Shown: positions 25,963 to 34,231 of the stretch, piece by piece
Layout of the letters: each line of letters starts with the position of its first letter
Numbering within the stretch: position 1 is the stretch's first letter
DNA from: Prosthecobacter debontii
Lineage (GTDB): Bacteria; Verrucomicrobiota; Verrucomicrobiia; Chthoniobacterales; Chthoniobacteraceae
Assembly (NCBI GenBank): GCA_945905735.1
Contig: CAMDQC010000019.1
Span: forward strand, 1-48,828
Direction: 5' to 3'
Length of the DNA: 48,828 nucleotides
Translations under genes and position numbers: made by a program
The notes under the pieces: generated by a model
The model's database searches: none
The model's input: only the letters and a program-made list of their open reading frames with translations
Told to the model about the DNA's origin: nothing

Positions 25963-26979
25963 TTAAGTGTTTCCGGGTGTTCGGCGGGCCGCATACCAAT
26001 TGCGAAGCAAACGAAGTGCCGGTTTCTCGACGATGTAGTGGAGAATTGTGGCGAGCAAAATGGCGACGGAGAAAGCCGCGGCGACTTGCACTTCCGTGCG
26101 CTGCGCGGAGAGCTGCCGCATGACGGTGTAGCCGATATTTTGATGCACGAGATAGAGCGGATACGAGATGCTGCCGAGCCACACGAGCGGGCGCAGGGCG
26201 AGCCACCCGAGCTTGCGGCGCGCGATGAGGAGGAAGACGCCGAAGAAGATGGCGAGATACGGCGTGGCGTAAGGTCCGTGGATAAAAAGGTGCGTGAATA
26301 AGCACCCGCCGAGCAGGGCGGAGCGCCCGAGCGTGGAGCCTTCCGTGCGGATGCGGTAGAAGACCATGCCAGCGACGAAAAGGTGCGCGTGTTCGAGGAG
26401 GAAGGTGCGGGAGATGATGGACGGGATGATGCCGGGATCGAGGATGGGATTTTGGAGTCGCTCCCATTTTCGCACGATGATCTCCACGGCGATCCAAACT
26501 GCACCGATCAGCTCGATTCGGTTGAGCGCGCGCAGTTTGAAAATGAGGAACATCCAGCCGTAGAACGCCAGCTCGATGGCCAGCATCCAATAGACGCCAT
26601 CCACTTCGCGGACGCGCAGCCATTGCTGGAGCATGGTGAGATTTACCGCGACTTGCGGGAGGGTGACGGCACATTTTTCAAACGGCGGAGCGACGACCAT
26701 GACGGCTCCCGTGAGCAGCACTGCCGCCCAGTATGCGGGGTAAAGACGCGATGCGCGGGAGACGATGAAGTCTGCACCGGTGCGGGTGTTGCGGAGCGTC
26801 ATGAAGATGACGAAGCCGCTGATGATGAAGAAGAGATGCACGGCGTATTCGCCGAGCTTGCTGACGGATGGGCCGGGCTGCTCGTGGTAGCGGACGGCGA
26901 AGTGAAAGAGCACGACCCACACGGCTGCGACGCCACGGAGCACGTCGAGTTCTGAGATGCGTTCGGGTTTACTGCTCAC
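25963..26979 (-). CDS. Acyltransferase 3 family membrane protein (OafA/YrhL type)
   Basis: This 338-aa protein starts at GTG 26979, which overlaps the flippase stop as GTGA. The N-terminal ISELDVLRGVAAVWVVLFHF motif contains the arginine and histidine typical of the family, and FFIISGFVIFMTL and SRLYPAYW follow. About ten membrane segments are seen. Such proteins O-acetylate or O-succinylate cell-surface sugars from the cytoplasmic side. It is the second acylating activity of the locus, besides the MBOAT pair. There is no C-terminal SGNH domain, unlike OafA. Confidence 0.92.
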   Translation of the reverse strand: MSSKPERISELDVLRGVAAVWVVLFHFAVRYHEQPGPSVSKLGEYAVHLFFIISGFVIFMTLRNTRTGADFIVSRASRLYPAYWAAVLLTGAVMVVAPPFEKCAVTLPQVAVNLTMLQQWLRVREVDGVYWMLAIELAFYGWMFLIFKLRALNRIELIGAVWIAVEIIVRKWERLQNPILDPGIIPSIISRTFLLEHAHLFVAGMVFYRIRTEGSTLGRSALLGGCLFTHLFIHGPYATPYLAIFFGVFLLIARRKLGWLALRPLVWLGSISYPLYLVHQNIGYTVMRQLSAQRTEVQVAAAFSVAILLATILHYIVEKPALRLLRNWYAARRTPGNT

Positions 26980-28487
26980 TCCTCGCCTCCCGTGACTTTG
27001 CCCATGAGTTTCTTCGCTTTATCGCGCAGCTTCGCACCGTCGGGGCCGAGCATTTTGCTGGGGAGGAAGAGCGCGGGGATGAGCGTGGCCAGCACGATGA
27101 TGAAGCCGGTGCCAAGGAGGACGATGAAATGTTCTGCGTTCGCAGATTTCAGCGCAGCGTGCGCGGGCCATCCAACGGCGAGGACGATGGCGGCGAGGAA
27201 TAGGCCGGGCAGGTGGTCGGCGATAAATTCGCTCCATTTGATGCCGACGAGTTTGTGGCAGATGGCGGCGGCGTGGATGAAGCAGATGAAGATCGCGCAA
27301 AGCACGCCCCAGCTCACGCCGTTGATCCCCCAGCGACAACCGATCGCCGCAGCGACGAGCACGGAGGCCATGTAGAGAATCTGGCAGGTGGCCATCTGTG
27401 CCACCGCGCCTTTCGCACGGATGAGGGAGTTGCTCATCTTCATGCTGGTACGGAAAAGGAGCCCGGCAGAGAGGATTTGCAGCGCGCCGCCGACTGGCTC
27501 CCACTGGTTGCCGAGGAGGACAGCCACAAGCTCCGGCGCGAGGAGGAAAATGGCGGCGCTGACGGGCAGCATGGCGAGCGCGAGGAGGCGGATGCCTTGG
27601 CGGTAAACGCGGGCGAGCGGCGCGTTGTGCTCCTGCACTTTGGACATGACGGGGAAGAGCACTTTTTCGAGCACTTGCCCGAGCAGATTCGCTGGCATGA
27701 CCATGATCTGGTAGGCGCGTCCGTAGAAGCCGAGTGCCTCCTCTCCGAGCTTCGCGCCGACGATGAGATTGTCCCCATTCGTGGCGAGGTAATTGGCGAG
27801 TCGAGCGACGGTGATGCCGCCGGAAAATCCCATGAGTTCTTTCACCGCCGCACTGTTCCAGCCAAAGCGCGGGAACCATCGCGCATAGACGACGAACATG
27901 AGCGATTTCAGAAAAATCTGAAGCACATGCGCCCACACGAGCGCCCACACGCCGAAGTCAAAGGCAGCGAGCATCGTCGCCAGCGCGCCGTAGCCAGCGA
28001 GGTAGGAGAAGATTTCCGCGCGAGCGATGAGATCAAAGCGCAGGCTGCGCTGGATAAGCGATTCGCTGACGACGGCCAGTGCGGAAATCGGGAAGACAAT
28101 GGCCAGCGCACGGAGCACATCCGGCGGGATCGGGTTCTTGAAGCACGCACCGATAGTCGGCGCGAGGAACCAGAGCAGCGCAGAGGTGAAAATGCCGAAC
28201 AGGATGGAGAAAGTGAACGCGCTTGAGAGGTGGGCGGGCCGCAGTTCATCACGGCGCTGAACGAGCGCAGGACCGACGCCGAGTTGGCTAAAGACGGCAG
28301 AGATTCCGACGACAGCGAGCGCGGCGTCAGCTTGTCCACGTTCGCCTGGTTTGAGCAGGCGGGCGAGGACGGCCATGACGACGAATTGCAAGATGGCGCG
28401 GCTACCCGCTTCGATACCACCCCAAATAAGGCCACGCTTGGCTTTTGCTCGGAGCGTCGGCTCTGCTGTTACTTCATCCTCAGGCAC
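26976..28487 (-). CDS. Polysaccharide flippase (Wzx-like, MOP superfamily)
   Basis: This is a protein of about 503 aa. The start is taken as GTG 28487, which overlaps the end of the kinase gene by 8 bp and has an AAGGG about 10 nt upstream; a GTG at 28544 would prefix a Thr-rich stretch that looks non-native. Fourteen hydrophobic segments, an early RGLIWGGIEAGSRAILQF segment and the RPAHLSSAFTFSI region fit PST-type lipid-linked oligosaccharide flippases. It would move undecaprenyl-linked repeat units across the inner membrane, feeding the polymerase at 17327-18733. The C-terminus is basic and cytoplasmic. Confidence 0.9.
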   Translation of the reverse strand: MPEDEVTAEPTLRAKAKRGLIWGGIEAGSRAILQFVVMAVLARLLKPGERGQADAALAVVGISAVFSQLGVGPALVQRRDELRPAHLSSAFTFSILFGIFTSALLWFLAPTIGACFKNPIPPDVLRALAIVFPISALAVVSESLIQRSLRFDLIARAEIFSYLAGYGALATMLAAFDFGVWALVWAHVLQIFLKSLMFVVYARWFPRFGWNSAAVKELMGFSGGITVARLANYLATNGDNLIVGAKLGEEALGFYGRAYQIMVMPANLLGQVLEKVLFPVMSKVQEHNAPLARVYRQGIRLLALAMLPVSAAIFLLAPELVAVLLGNQWEPVGGALQILSAGLLFRTSMKMSNSLIRAKGAVAQMATCQILYMASVLVAAAIGCRWGINGVSWGVLCAIFICFIHAAAICHKLVGIKWSEFIADHLPGLFLAAIVLAVGWPAHAALKSANAEHFIVLLGTGFIIVLATLIPALFLPSKMLGPDGAKLRDKAKKLMGKVTGGEE

Positions 28488-30651
28488 CGTACACGCCCTT
28501 GGAGTGGTACGATCCTTCGTCGTAGTAGTAGTAGTTCGCCCCACGGGTCGGCAGGCGATTTAACACGATGCCGTAAGGCGTGCCGTTGGCTTGCTGGAGC
28601 TGCTGGAGCGCGCGGGCGGTGGCGCGGACGGGCGTGCTGCGAGCGCGGACGACGAAGACGACGGCGTCCACATGCTCGGCGAGAAGCAGAGTGTCGCTGA
28701 CGGCGTTGACCGGCGCGGAGTCAATGATGACGCGGTCGAACTTGCGCGCCGCTTCCTTGAGGATTTTCGCGACGACTTCGCCAGACAGAAGCTCGGCAGG
28801 GTTCGCGTTCTTGGTGCCAGCGGGCATGAAGTAGAGTTTGCTGACCTCAGTGACGTGCCAGCATTCGTCGAACTTGCACTTCCCGGTGAGGAAGTCGGTG
28901 ATGCCGTTGGCGTCTTTCTTCGTCGGGAAGACGCGGCCAAGCGCTGGGCGGCGAAGGTCGCAGTCAATGAGCAGGGTGCGCAACCCTTGCTGGGCGAGGG
29001 CTGCGGCGTAGTTCGAGGAACAGTAGCTCTTGCCCTCGGCGGGCACGGCACTGGTGAAAAGGATGACTTTCTGCGTGCCATCGCTGTTCGCCAGCGAGAC
29101 GGCGGTGCGCAGACAGCGGAATGCCTCTGCTTCTCGCGAAGCGGGAAAGTCGGAGATGACGAGCTGGGTCTTGGTCGCTTTGCCCTTCGCCTGCGGGACG
29201 GCGGCGAGCACGGGGAGTCCGAGGTCCGTCTCGGCCTGGTCTATGGACAGGATGGTATTGTCGAACGCCTTTAAGAGCACGATCATCGTAGCCGCGAGAC
29301 CGATGCCTGCTGCGATGGCCAACGCGAGAATCTTGATCCTGCTGGGCTTGCTGGGCTCGTCGTGAACAATGGGAAGTGTGCTGATGACGACGTTGCGGGC
29401 GGCGACGCCGGTGGTGAGCTTAAGGGCGTCGAGTCGTTCATTGGCGATGGCGCGCATCTTCTGTGTGCCTTCCACTTTGTCGGCGAGCATCCGGTAAGGG
29501 AGAGAGATGCCTTTGAGTTCGATGTAGGACTTCTCAAGTTCGCCCATTTCTTTTTGGAGCTTCTCTTCGGAGTCTTTGGCGGTCTCGTAGTTGTTGGCGA
29601 CCATCGTGGCGGCCTGGCGGACGGCTTTTTCAAGCGACACCTTCAAGTCGCTCACCATGCTGCCTGCGCGTTTGTATTTGGGGTGGTTTTCCAGATAGAC
29701 GCGCTTTGCGGATGCGAACTCTGCTTCTGCAGAGATGATTTTCTTCTGCGATTCTTGCACATCGACTTGCGAGGCGATGGTGGAAAGGGCGAGGAGTTGT
29801 TCAGCGGTAAGCTCCGCGCGATGATTCAGGATCGGGAGATCGCTTTCCAGCGTGAGACGACGCGCTTTCGCCGTGGTGTATTGCTTACTGAGATCTTCAA
29901 TGCGGGTCTTTATTTGTGTCTCGTTTTTATCAAGGTCGGTCGTCTTGTTCTTCTCCCGGAACTTTTGCAGTTCCAGCTCGTCTTCGCGCATTTGTTTGTC
30001 GAGTTCGTCGCGGTTTTTGATGAGGTCTTTGATGGCTACGCCTTGTGTGCCGACCTGCAACTCATCGCGAGAAGTGACGTATTCTTCCATGTGGGACTTT
30101 GTGAGCTTGGCCGCCAGTACTGGGTCGGGATCGTCCCAGGAGACTTCAATTGTCCGGGAGCCGCGCTTTTGCTTGGCGTCCACTTTAGCAGCCATTCCCT
30201 TGGCGATCTCGCCTTCGGAGAGCGGGTTGCCGGTTTTCGGGTCGGCCATGAAGCGCGGGTGCGTCAGGTGTAGGTCATTCTTTTTAGCGACGCGTACGAG
30301 TAGCGACTCGCTGAGGAGCGCGTTTTCCACGGTTTTCACCGCTTCAATGCTGCTGGAGCCTTCGGGGTTAAATCCCTTCACGTCTCCGCCGAGGACTCTT
30401 TGTGCCTCGGTCATGACTTCGATGGCCCCGACTGCGGTGTAAACCGGTGGCGCTTTTGAAAGATAAAAGAGTGCACCTCCAACGGCGAGACCTAGGCACG
30501 CTAAGATAAGGATGATGCGTTCGCGGATGATGAAAATCCACGATCGCAAGTCGATGGCGGGCGCACCGGAATCTTTCCGGTTGCTGCTTTTGCGGCGGCG
30601 AGGTTCTTCAGGGGACGCGGGACGTGATTTGGAGCGGTATGAGACGGCCAT
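28480..30651 (-). CDS. Polysaccharide-biosynthesis tyrosine autokinase (Wzc/BY-kinase)
   Basis: This 723-aa inner-membrane protein controls chain length and export. The N-terminal Wzz-like domain has membrane helices near 38-63 and 440-462, with a long periplasmic coiled-coil part between (about 200-400). The kinase domain has Walker A (SAVPAEGKS, 534-542), Walker A' (LLIDCD, 560-565) and Walker B (VIIDSA, about 641-646). The tail has the expected tyrosine cluster: Tyr707-710, 715 and 721, the likely autophosphorylation sites. It is the fused form, as in Proteobacteria. The SLBB export protein lies 9 bp upstream. Its stop overlaps the flippase start. Confidence 0.95.
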   Translation of the reverse strand: MAVSYRSKSRPASPEEPRRRKSSNRKDSGAPAIDLRSWIFIIRERIILILACLGLAVGGALFYLSKAPPVYTAVGAIEVMTEAQRVLGGDVKGFNPEGSSSIEAVKTVENALLSESLLVRVAKKNDLHLTHPRFMADPKTGNPLSEGEIAKGMAAKVDAKQKRGSRTIEVSWDDPDPVLAAKLTKSHMEEYVTSRDELQVGTQGVAIKDLIKNRDELDKQMREDELELQKFREKNKTTDLDKNETQIKTRIEDLSKQYTTAKARRLTLESDLPILNHRAELTAEQLLALSTIASQVDVQESQKKIISAEAEFASAKRVYLENHPKYKRAGSMVSDLKVSLEKAVRQAATMVANNYETAKDSEEKLQKEMGELEKSYIELKGISLPYRMLADKVEGTQKMRAIANERLDALKLTTGVAARNVVISTLPIVHDEPSKPSRIKILALAIAAGIGLAATMIVLLKAFDNTILSIDQAETDLGLPVLAAVPQAKGKATKTQLVISDFPASREAEAFRCLRTAVSLANSDGTQKVILFTSAVPAEGKSYCSSNYAAALAQQGLRTLLIDCDLRRPALGRVFPTKKDANGITDFLTGKCKFDECWHVTEVSKLYFMPAGTKNANPAELLSGEVVAKILKEAARKFDRVIIDSAPVNAVSDTLLLAEHVDAVVFVVRARSTPVRATARALQQLQQANGTPYGIVLNRLPTRGANYYYYDEGSYHSKGVYGA

Positions 30652-30660
30652 ATAGTTAAA

Positions 30661-31200
30661 TTAGAATCTGCTTTCTGCGACTTCGACAACGTCACCCGGA
30701 AAAATGGGGACTGGGTCGGTGAGTTTTTTGGTGTCGTAAGTTTCTTTGGCACCGCCTTTTGCGCGTTTAATGGTCACTTTGCTGGGGTTGGCGATTTTGT
30801 TAAAACCCTGTGCGCGCCCGATGGCGGCCATAAGGTCTATCTTACCATCAGCGGGAAACTCAAAGGTGTCGCCTTTATTGACCTGCCCGATGACGGTGAA
30901 GAAGAGCTTCGCCGCGGAGGTGATGTTTAGACTCACTTGAGGGTCCACAAAGTAGCGCTTTTTGATGAGTTCAGCGCGGATCCGCGTGGCAGCGTCATCC
31001 ACATTCAAGTCGCCCACTTTGATACGCCCGATGTAGTTGACGCTAACAAAGCCATCCGAGCCCACTGTGAGTGCCCCCGTCATATCTTCTTCACCCGAGA
31101 CTTTGATTTCGAGTTTGTCGTTCTTTTTGATGACCGCGCTATCCTGCGCGATGGCAAACGACGTGAATGCGGTGAAGATGAGGACGGCGAGTGTGCGCAT
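30661..31200 (-). CDS. Polysaccharide export protein with SLBB domain (Wza-like, short)
   Basis: This 179-aa protein has a signal peptide (residues 1-18, cleavage after AIA). The Poly_export domain (about 22-100) has IKKNDKLEIKVSGEEDMTG and VNYIGRIKVGDLNVDDA motifs, and an SLBB domain (about 103-160) follows with VIGQVNKGDTFEFP. It has no lipobox and no C-terminal transmembrane helix, so unlike E. coli Wza it cannot by itself cross the outer membrane. The beta-barrel protein encoded just before it in the transcript (2 bp apart) may supply that pore. It is probably a periplasmic part of the export channel. Confidence 0.92.
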   Translation of the reverse strand: MRTLAVLIFTAFTSFAIAQDSAVIKKNDKLEIKVSGEEDMTGALTVGSDGFVSVNYIGRIKVGDLNVDDAATRIRAELIKKRYFVDPQVSLNITSAAKLFFTVIGQVNKGDTFEFPADGKIDLMAAIGRAQGFNKIANPSKVTIKRAKGGAKETYDTKKLTDPVPIFPGDVVEVAESRF

Positions 31201-31202
31201 GG

Positions 31203-32813
31203 CTAAAATAAGAAGTTAAATTGTATGTAAAAAAGGTGGTCCTCAAACGAACGGTTCTCTTGGTTCGAATCGTTCTGTCGGTATTCGTAGGCGACAAGCG
31301 CGGTGAGCCACTTGTTCACGTCCCAGCCGAGGCTGAGCCGTCCCCACGCATAGTCATCTGCACGAGTTATGCCAGTGATGAGGTTTTCTTGGTAATCTGC
31401 GGATTGGAGCCCACCCGCAGCGGTGAGGAAGTATTTCTGCGAGAAACGTTGGTTCACGCGGACATCGAAGCCTGTGGTGAGGAAGGTTTCGTTAAACCCG
31501 CTCGCCGATGTCGTGGTCCTGCGGAAGCCGTTGAGGAAGATGCTCGTAGCGTCGAAGGGGTTGTAGATGACGCCTACGGCAAACGTCGCATTGGTCACGT
31601 CGTCGCGATTATCAATCGTTCGGAACTCGATGCCGCCGCTGGCCTTAACTGCCAGCTTCGCCGAGGTCTTCCACACAGCGCGGAGCTGGACTTGGTCGAA
31701 GCTCTGGTTGCTGCTATTCGTCACATCCACCCATCCGTGCGTGTAGCCGAGAGCAAGGTTCGTTTTTGGCAAAACTTGGTAATCCACAAAACCTGTGGCG
31801 CGATACTCGGTGATGTCGTTCCGGTTGCCTTCGTAGTTGCGGATGCCGTGGTCGAACTGGACTTCCAGCGTCGTCTTTCCGGTGAGCGCGTAATCGGCAT
31901 TGATGCGGCTTTGAAAGCGCCTCATGCCCACTTTTTCGCCGAGGTCTGCGTCAGCGATATTGAGTGTCTCGTAGCGCGCGGTGGCACCCAGCGTCAGCTT
32001 GGTAAAAGTGTAGCGCACTTCGGCACGAATATCCTGCTCGAAGCTACTCTCGTCGCCGTTTGAGGTGTAAAGGTGGTAGCTCGGATTGTAATCGAGGAAG
32101 AAGTAGCGGCGGCCTAGCTCGGCATCCGTCCGGTCGAACCGATCCCGGAACGTGCCGGCGGTTGCCAGTTCCTGCCGGAATTCACCGATGCCCACTGCTG
32201 CGCCGGGTGAAAATGAGATGATGAAATCCGACTGTTCATTTTTGCTCTGAATGAAGATATTGCTGTCCCAAGTTGCTCTCAGTCCGCCGTGGGTGACGAG
32301 TTGCCAGCCGCGGCTGGATTCGTCCGCCGCGTTTTCTAATTGCTGCTGTGGGGTGGGGAAAAGGTTCACGTTATCGAGTTGAGGGACATCCACTGCTGGC
32401 ATCTGCGGCCGGATCGTGCTTGGGTCGGGCAATACTTGCACGTCGGCGGGGTTCGATTGCGGGATGCCGGTTTTATCCACCGGCGCGGGGTCGGGGAGCT
32501 GTGGAACAGTGTCCACAGATTTTCCGTCGGCTGCCGGATTCGGGGCCGGGACGGCAGGCATTTTCGGGTCGATGATTTTCGAGCCGGGCAAGACGGGCTG
32601 AGGGTCTGGAAGTTCCACGATCGCGGGAGCCGTCGAGCTCGCAGGCGCCACTGCCGGAGCCAGCGGCACAGTGCCGCGAAACTTCACACCAGTATCCTGA
32701 GCGACTCCGCAAAATGAGCCGAATAAGAGCGCAGGAAGCAACAGGAGCCCCAGACGAGAAACCGGCTGAATCGGCCCGGAGAGCGGGCTACGCTGTGTGG
32801 ATTTGTTCACCAT
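31203..32813 (-). CDS. Outer-membrane beta-barrel protein of the exopolysaccharide locus (BBP2-like)
   Basis: This is a protein of about 536 aa. The start is taken as ATG 32813, which gives a signal peptide with a hydrophobic core at about 20-35; two upstream in-frame starts add a poor leader. After the signal comes a proline-rich periplasmic stretch (about 45-160) with three LPDP repeats. From about 180 to the end there are around eighteen alternating strands ending in FLF, the C-terminal phenylalanine of outer-membrane barrels. It fits the putative beta-barrel porin 2 group often linked to exopolysaccharide export loci. As first gene of the locus it probably forms the outer-membrane exit. 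Confidence 0.85.
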   Translation of the reverse strand: MVNKSTQRSPLSGPIQPVSRLGLLLLPALLFGSFCGVAQDTGVKFRGTVPLAPAVAPASSTAPAIVELPDPQPVLPGSKIIDPKMPAVPAPNPAADGKSVDTVPQLPDPAPVDKTGIPQSNPADVQVLPDPSTIRPQMPAVDVPQLDNVNLFPTPQQQLENAADESSRGWQLVTHGGLRATWDSNIFIQSKNEQSDFIISFSPGAAVGIGEFRQELATAGTFRDRFDRTDAELGRRYFFLDYNPSYHLYTSNGDESSFEQDIRAEVRYTFTKLTLGATARYETLNIADADLGEKVGMRRFQSRINADYALTGKTTLEVQFDHGIRNYEGNRNDITEYRATGFVDYQVLPKTNLALGYTHGWVDVTNSSNQSFDQVQLRAVWKTSAKLAVKASGGIEFRTIDNRDDVTNATFAVGVIYNPFDATSIFLNGFRRTTTSASGFNETFLTTGFDVRVNQRFSQKYFLTAAGGLQSADYQENLITGITRADDYAWGRLSLGWDVNKWLTALVAYEYRQNDSNQENRSFEDHLFYIQFNFLF

Positions 32814-32862
32814 GCGGCGCTGCGCAGCGTGCAGAGTCGGGCGAAAGTCGTCAATATGGCAA

Positions 32863-33357
32863 TTATGGTTTTGTTGGCTTTTTTTCATGGGCTGAAAGCA
32901 ACGGGCGCTGCTCACCAAGGAGTGCAGCGATACGCAGGAGTGATGCCTTTTCCTCATCATTCCAATCATGGGCCTCTATTTTCGCGATCCCGAGCACGCC
33001 TCGGAGTTCACCGTTCACGAGCATCGGCACCGCGATGGAGCCCTCCATGCCTGTAGTTTTCGCAGCCGGACGCGCTTGGCCGGACGCGTCCGTTTGCAGA
33101 TTACACAGTGAGACCGGCTCGCGCCTCTCGGCTGCCAGCCCGGCGATCCCCTTCCCTATGGGCACCGTCTGCACGATGCTGACGATGGGCGGCGGCAGAT
33201 TTCTCTGTGCGGCGAGGGTAAGAAGCCCATCCGCGCCGAGCCAGTGAACGGTCCCCACTTGGCACCCAAAAAGCCCCATCGCAGCATCCAGCGCCGCCTC
33301 CGCACCGAGCGAAATGGCAGCCAGAATCGTGGACGAAAGAGGCTCAGTGTGAGTCAT
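32863..33357 (-). CDS. GAF domain protein
   Basis: This 164-aa protein starts at ATG 33357 (a TTG at 33396 is possible). A single GAF domain covers most of it: the FGCQVGTVHWLGADGLLTLAA strand pair, a PIGKGIAGLAAERREPV segment, a Cys at the NLQTDASG loop, and GSIAVPMLVNGELRGVLGIA. GAF domains bind small ligands such as cyclic nucleotides, or sense redox state. No output domain is present. It lies 49 bp upstream of the exopolysaccharide locus on the same strand and may be its first gene or a sensor for it; this is inference. Confidence 0.85.
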   Translation of the reverse strand: MTHTEPLSSTILAAISLGAEAALDAAMGLFGCQVGTVHWLGADGLLTLAAQRNLPPPIVSIVQTVPIGKGIAGLAAERREPVSLCNLQTDASGQARPAAKTTGMEGSIAVPMLVNGELRGVLGIAKIEAHDWNDEEKASLLRIAALLGEQRPLLSAHEKKPTKP

Positions 33358-33456
33358 AAGCAGCCTGAAAATGTCAGAAACCTTCACGCGAGGCAATCTT
33401 GGTGTTGAGATAACTCCACTATTGGACGGAAGTCAGCGGCAACATCAAAGAGATGC

Positions 33457-33654
33457 ATGGCGTGGAAAACGGTTGTCACTTTGAGCCTCAGCGCCGCAGC
33501 GGCTATCGTCTGGCCCCTATGGGCAAATGTGCGGCCCGCAGCGGAAGTCCCGCTCGCCCGCAGGCTCAAAGGGCTGCTCGTATGGCTCCGTGCGACGGCA
33601 CTCTTGCTCGCTTGCGCGTGGCACATCGAGTTTCAAAAAACAGCGAGGGCGTGA
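33457..33654 (+). CDS. Small hypothetical membrane protein (two predicted helices)
   Basis: This is a 65-aa reading frame with two hydrophobic segments (about 5-23 and 39-56) separated by a basic stretch. It could be a small inner-membrane protein. Its TGA (33652-33654) shares one base with the ATG of the next small gene, a TGATG coupling that favours both being real. It is divergent from the GAF gene, 99 bp away. I do not recognise the family. There is a second in-frame-independent reading starting at 33453 that runs through the same DNA, so confidence is moderate. Confidence 0.45.
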   Translation: MAWKTVVTLSLSAAAAIVWPLWANVRPAAEVPLARRLKGLLVWLRATALLLACAWHIEFQKTARA

Positions 33655-33867
33655 TGAACGAACTCAGCTCCAACGGCTTCACCCGCGGTGCCATCGCCCT
33701 CTGGACCAGCGGCCTCGACTACACCCACATCTACCCCGCGCTCCCTTACAAAGAAGCCTTCGGGCGCGTCCGCAAGCTCCTCGATTCTCCCGAGGCAGGA
33801 TGCCACCACCCCTGAAGCCGCCGCCCAGCTTTACAGTGAACATCGCTTCTCCGTGAAGCCGAAGTGA
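33654..33867 (+). pseudogene. Small hypothetical gene, apparently frameshifted near 33797-33803
   Basis: From ATG 33654 the frame reads MNELSSNGFTRGAIALW... and stops early at 33813-33815 with an unlikely Cys-His-rich tail. Skipping one base near 33797-33803 restores a natural sequence (DATTPEAAAQLYSEHRF) to a TGA at 33865-33867, giving a protein of about 70 residues. This suggests a single-base insertion, a sequencing error, or less likely programmed frameshifting. The family is not recognised. Translation is coupled to the membrane protein upstream by a TGATG overlap. The following palindrome begins directly after its restored stop codon. Confidence 0.5.
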
Positions 33868-33902
33868 AATGACGAACCCAGCGAACTTCGTCATTCGTCA
33901 TT
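33868..33902. repeat. Palindrome of 7-bp tandem units directly after stop codons (copy 3)
   Basis: AATGACGAA (33868-33876) is inverted at 33887-33895 and continues as TTCGTCATTCGTCATT to 33902, the same 16-mer found at 4451-4466. It fits exactly between the restored stop of the + strand gene (33867) and the stop of the minus-strand lipoprotein (33909-33907), so it could serve as a terminator or stabilising hairpin for both convergent genes. Confidence 0.78.
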
Positions 33903-33906
33903 CCCC

Positions 33907-34122
33907 CTACCGCCCGCTCCCAAACAACCCCTTGTAAAAGAAATCGTAGTCCTCCTGCGAGATGGAGGGCCGCAACCAATCGTTCTTATATACCTTCCGC
34001 GTAGCACGCTCCTCATCCGTCTCCAGCGTGATGTCGCTACTCGCCATCGGCTTCGTGACACAGCCAGCCAACGACAGAAAGATGAGACAAAGAGCGAGAC
34101 GAATAAAGTGGCGGCGGATCAT
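33907..34122 (-). CDS. Small lipoprotein, hypothetical
   Basis: This 71-aa protein has a basic n-region, a hydrophobic core (about 8-19) and lipobox LAGC with Cys21 as lipidation site. The mature part is acidic then ends with NDWLRPSISQEDYDFFYKG, a pattern with no recognised domain. It should be anchored at a membrane facing the periplasm. The divergent neighbour is a D,D-carboxypeptidase (start 34232, 109 bp away), so a cell-envelope role is possible but only by position. Confidence 0.75.
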   Translation of the reverse strand: MIRRHFIRLALCLIFLSLAGCVTKPMASSDITLETDEERATRKVYKNDWLRPSISQEDYDFFYKGLFGSGR

Positions 34123-34231
34123 AGAAAACGCGTTGTCTCACACTCCCTCCCAATTTCCCAGCAGCGTTTTTTTATGGAAATCTTGCGTGCCGAAAACACC
34201 CCGCTAGAGTGCGCCCGTTTTCTGTCACTTG

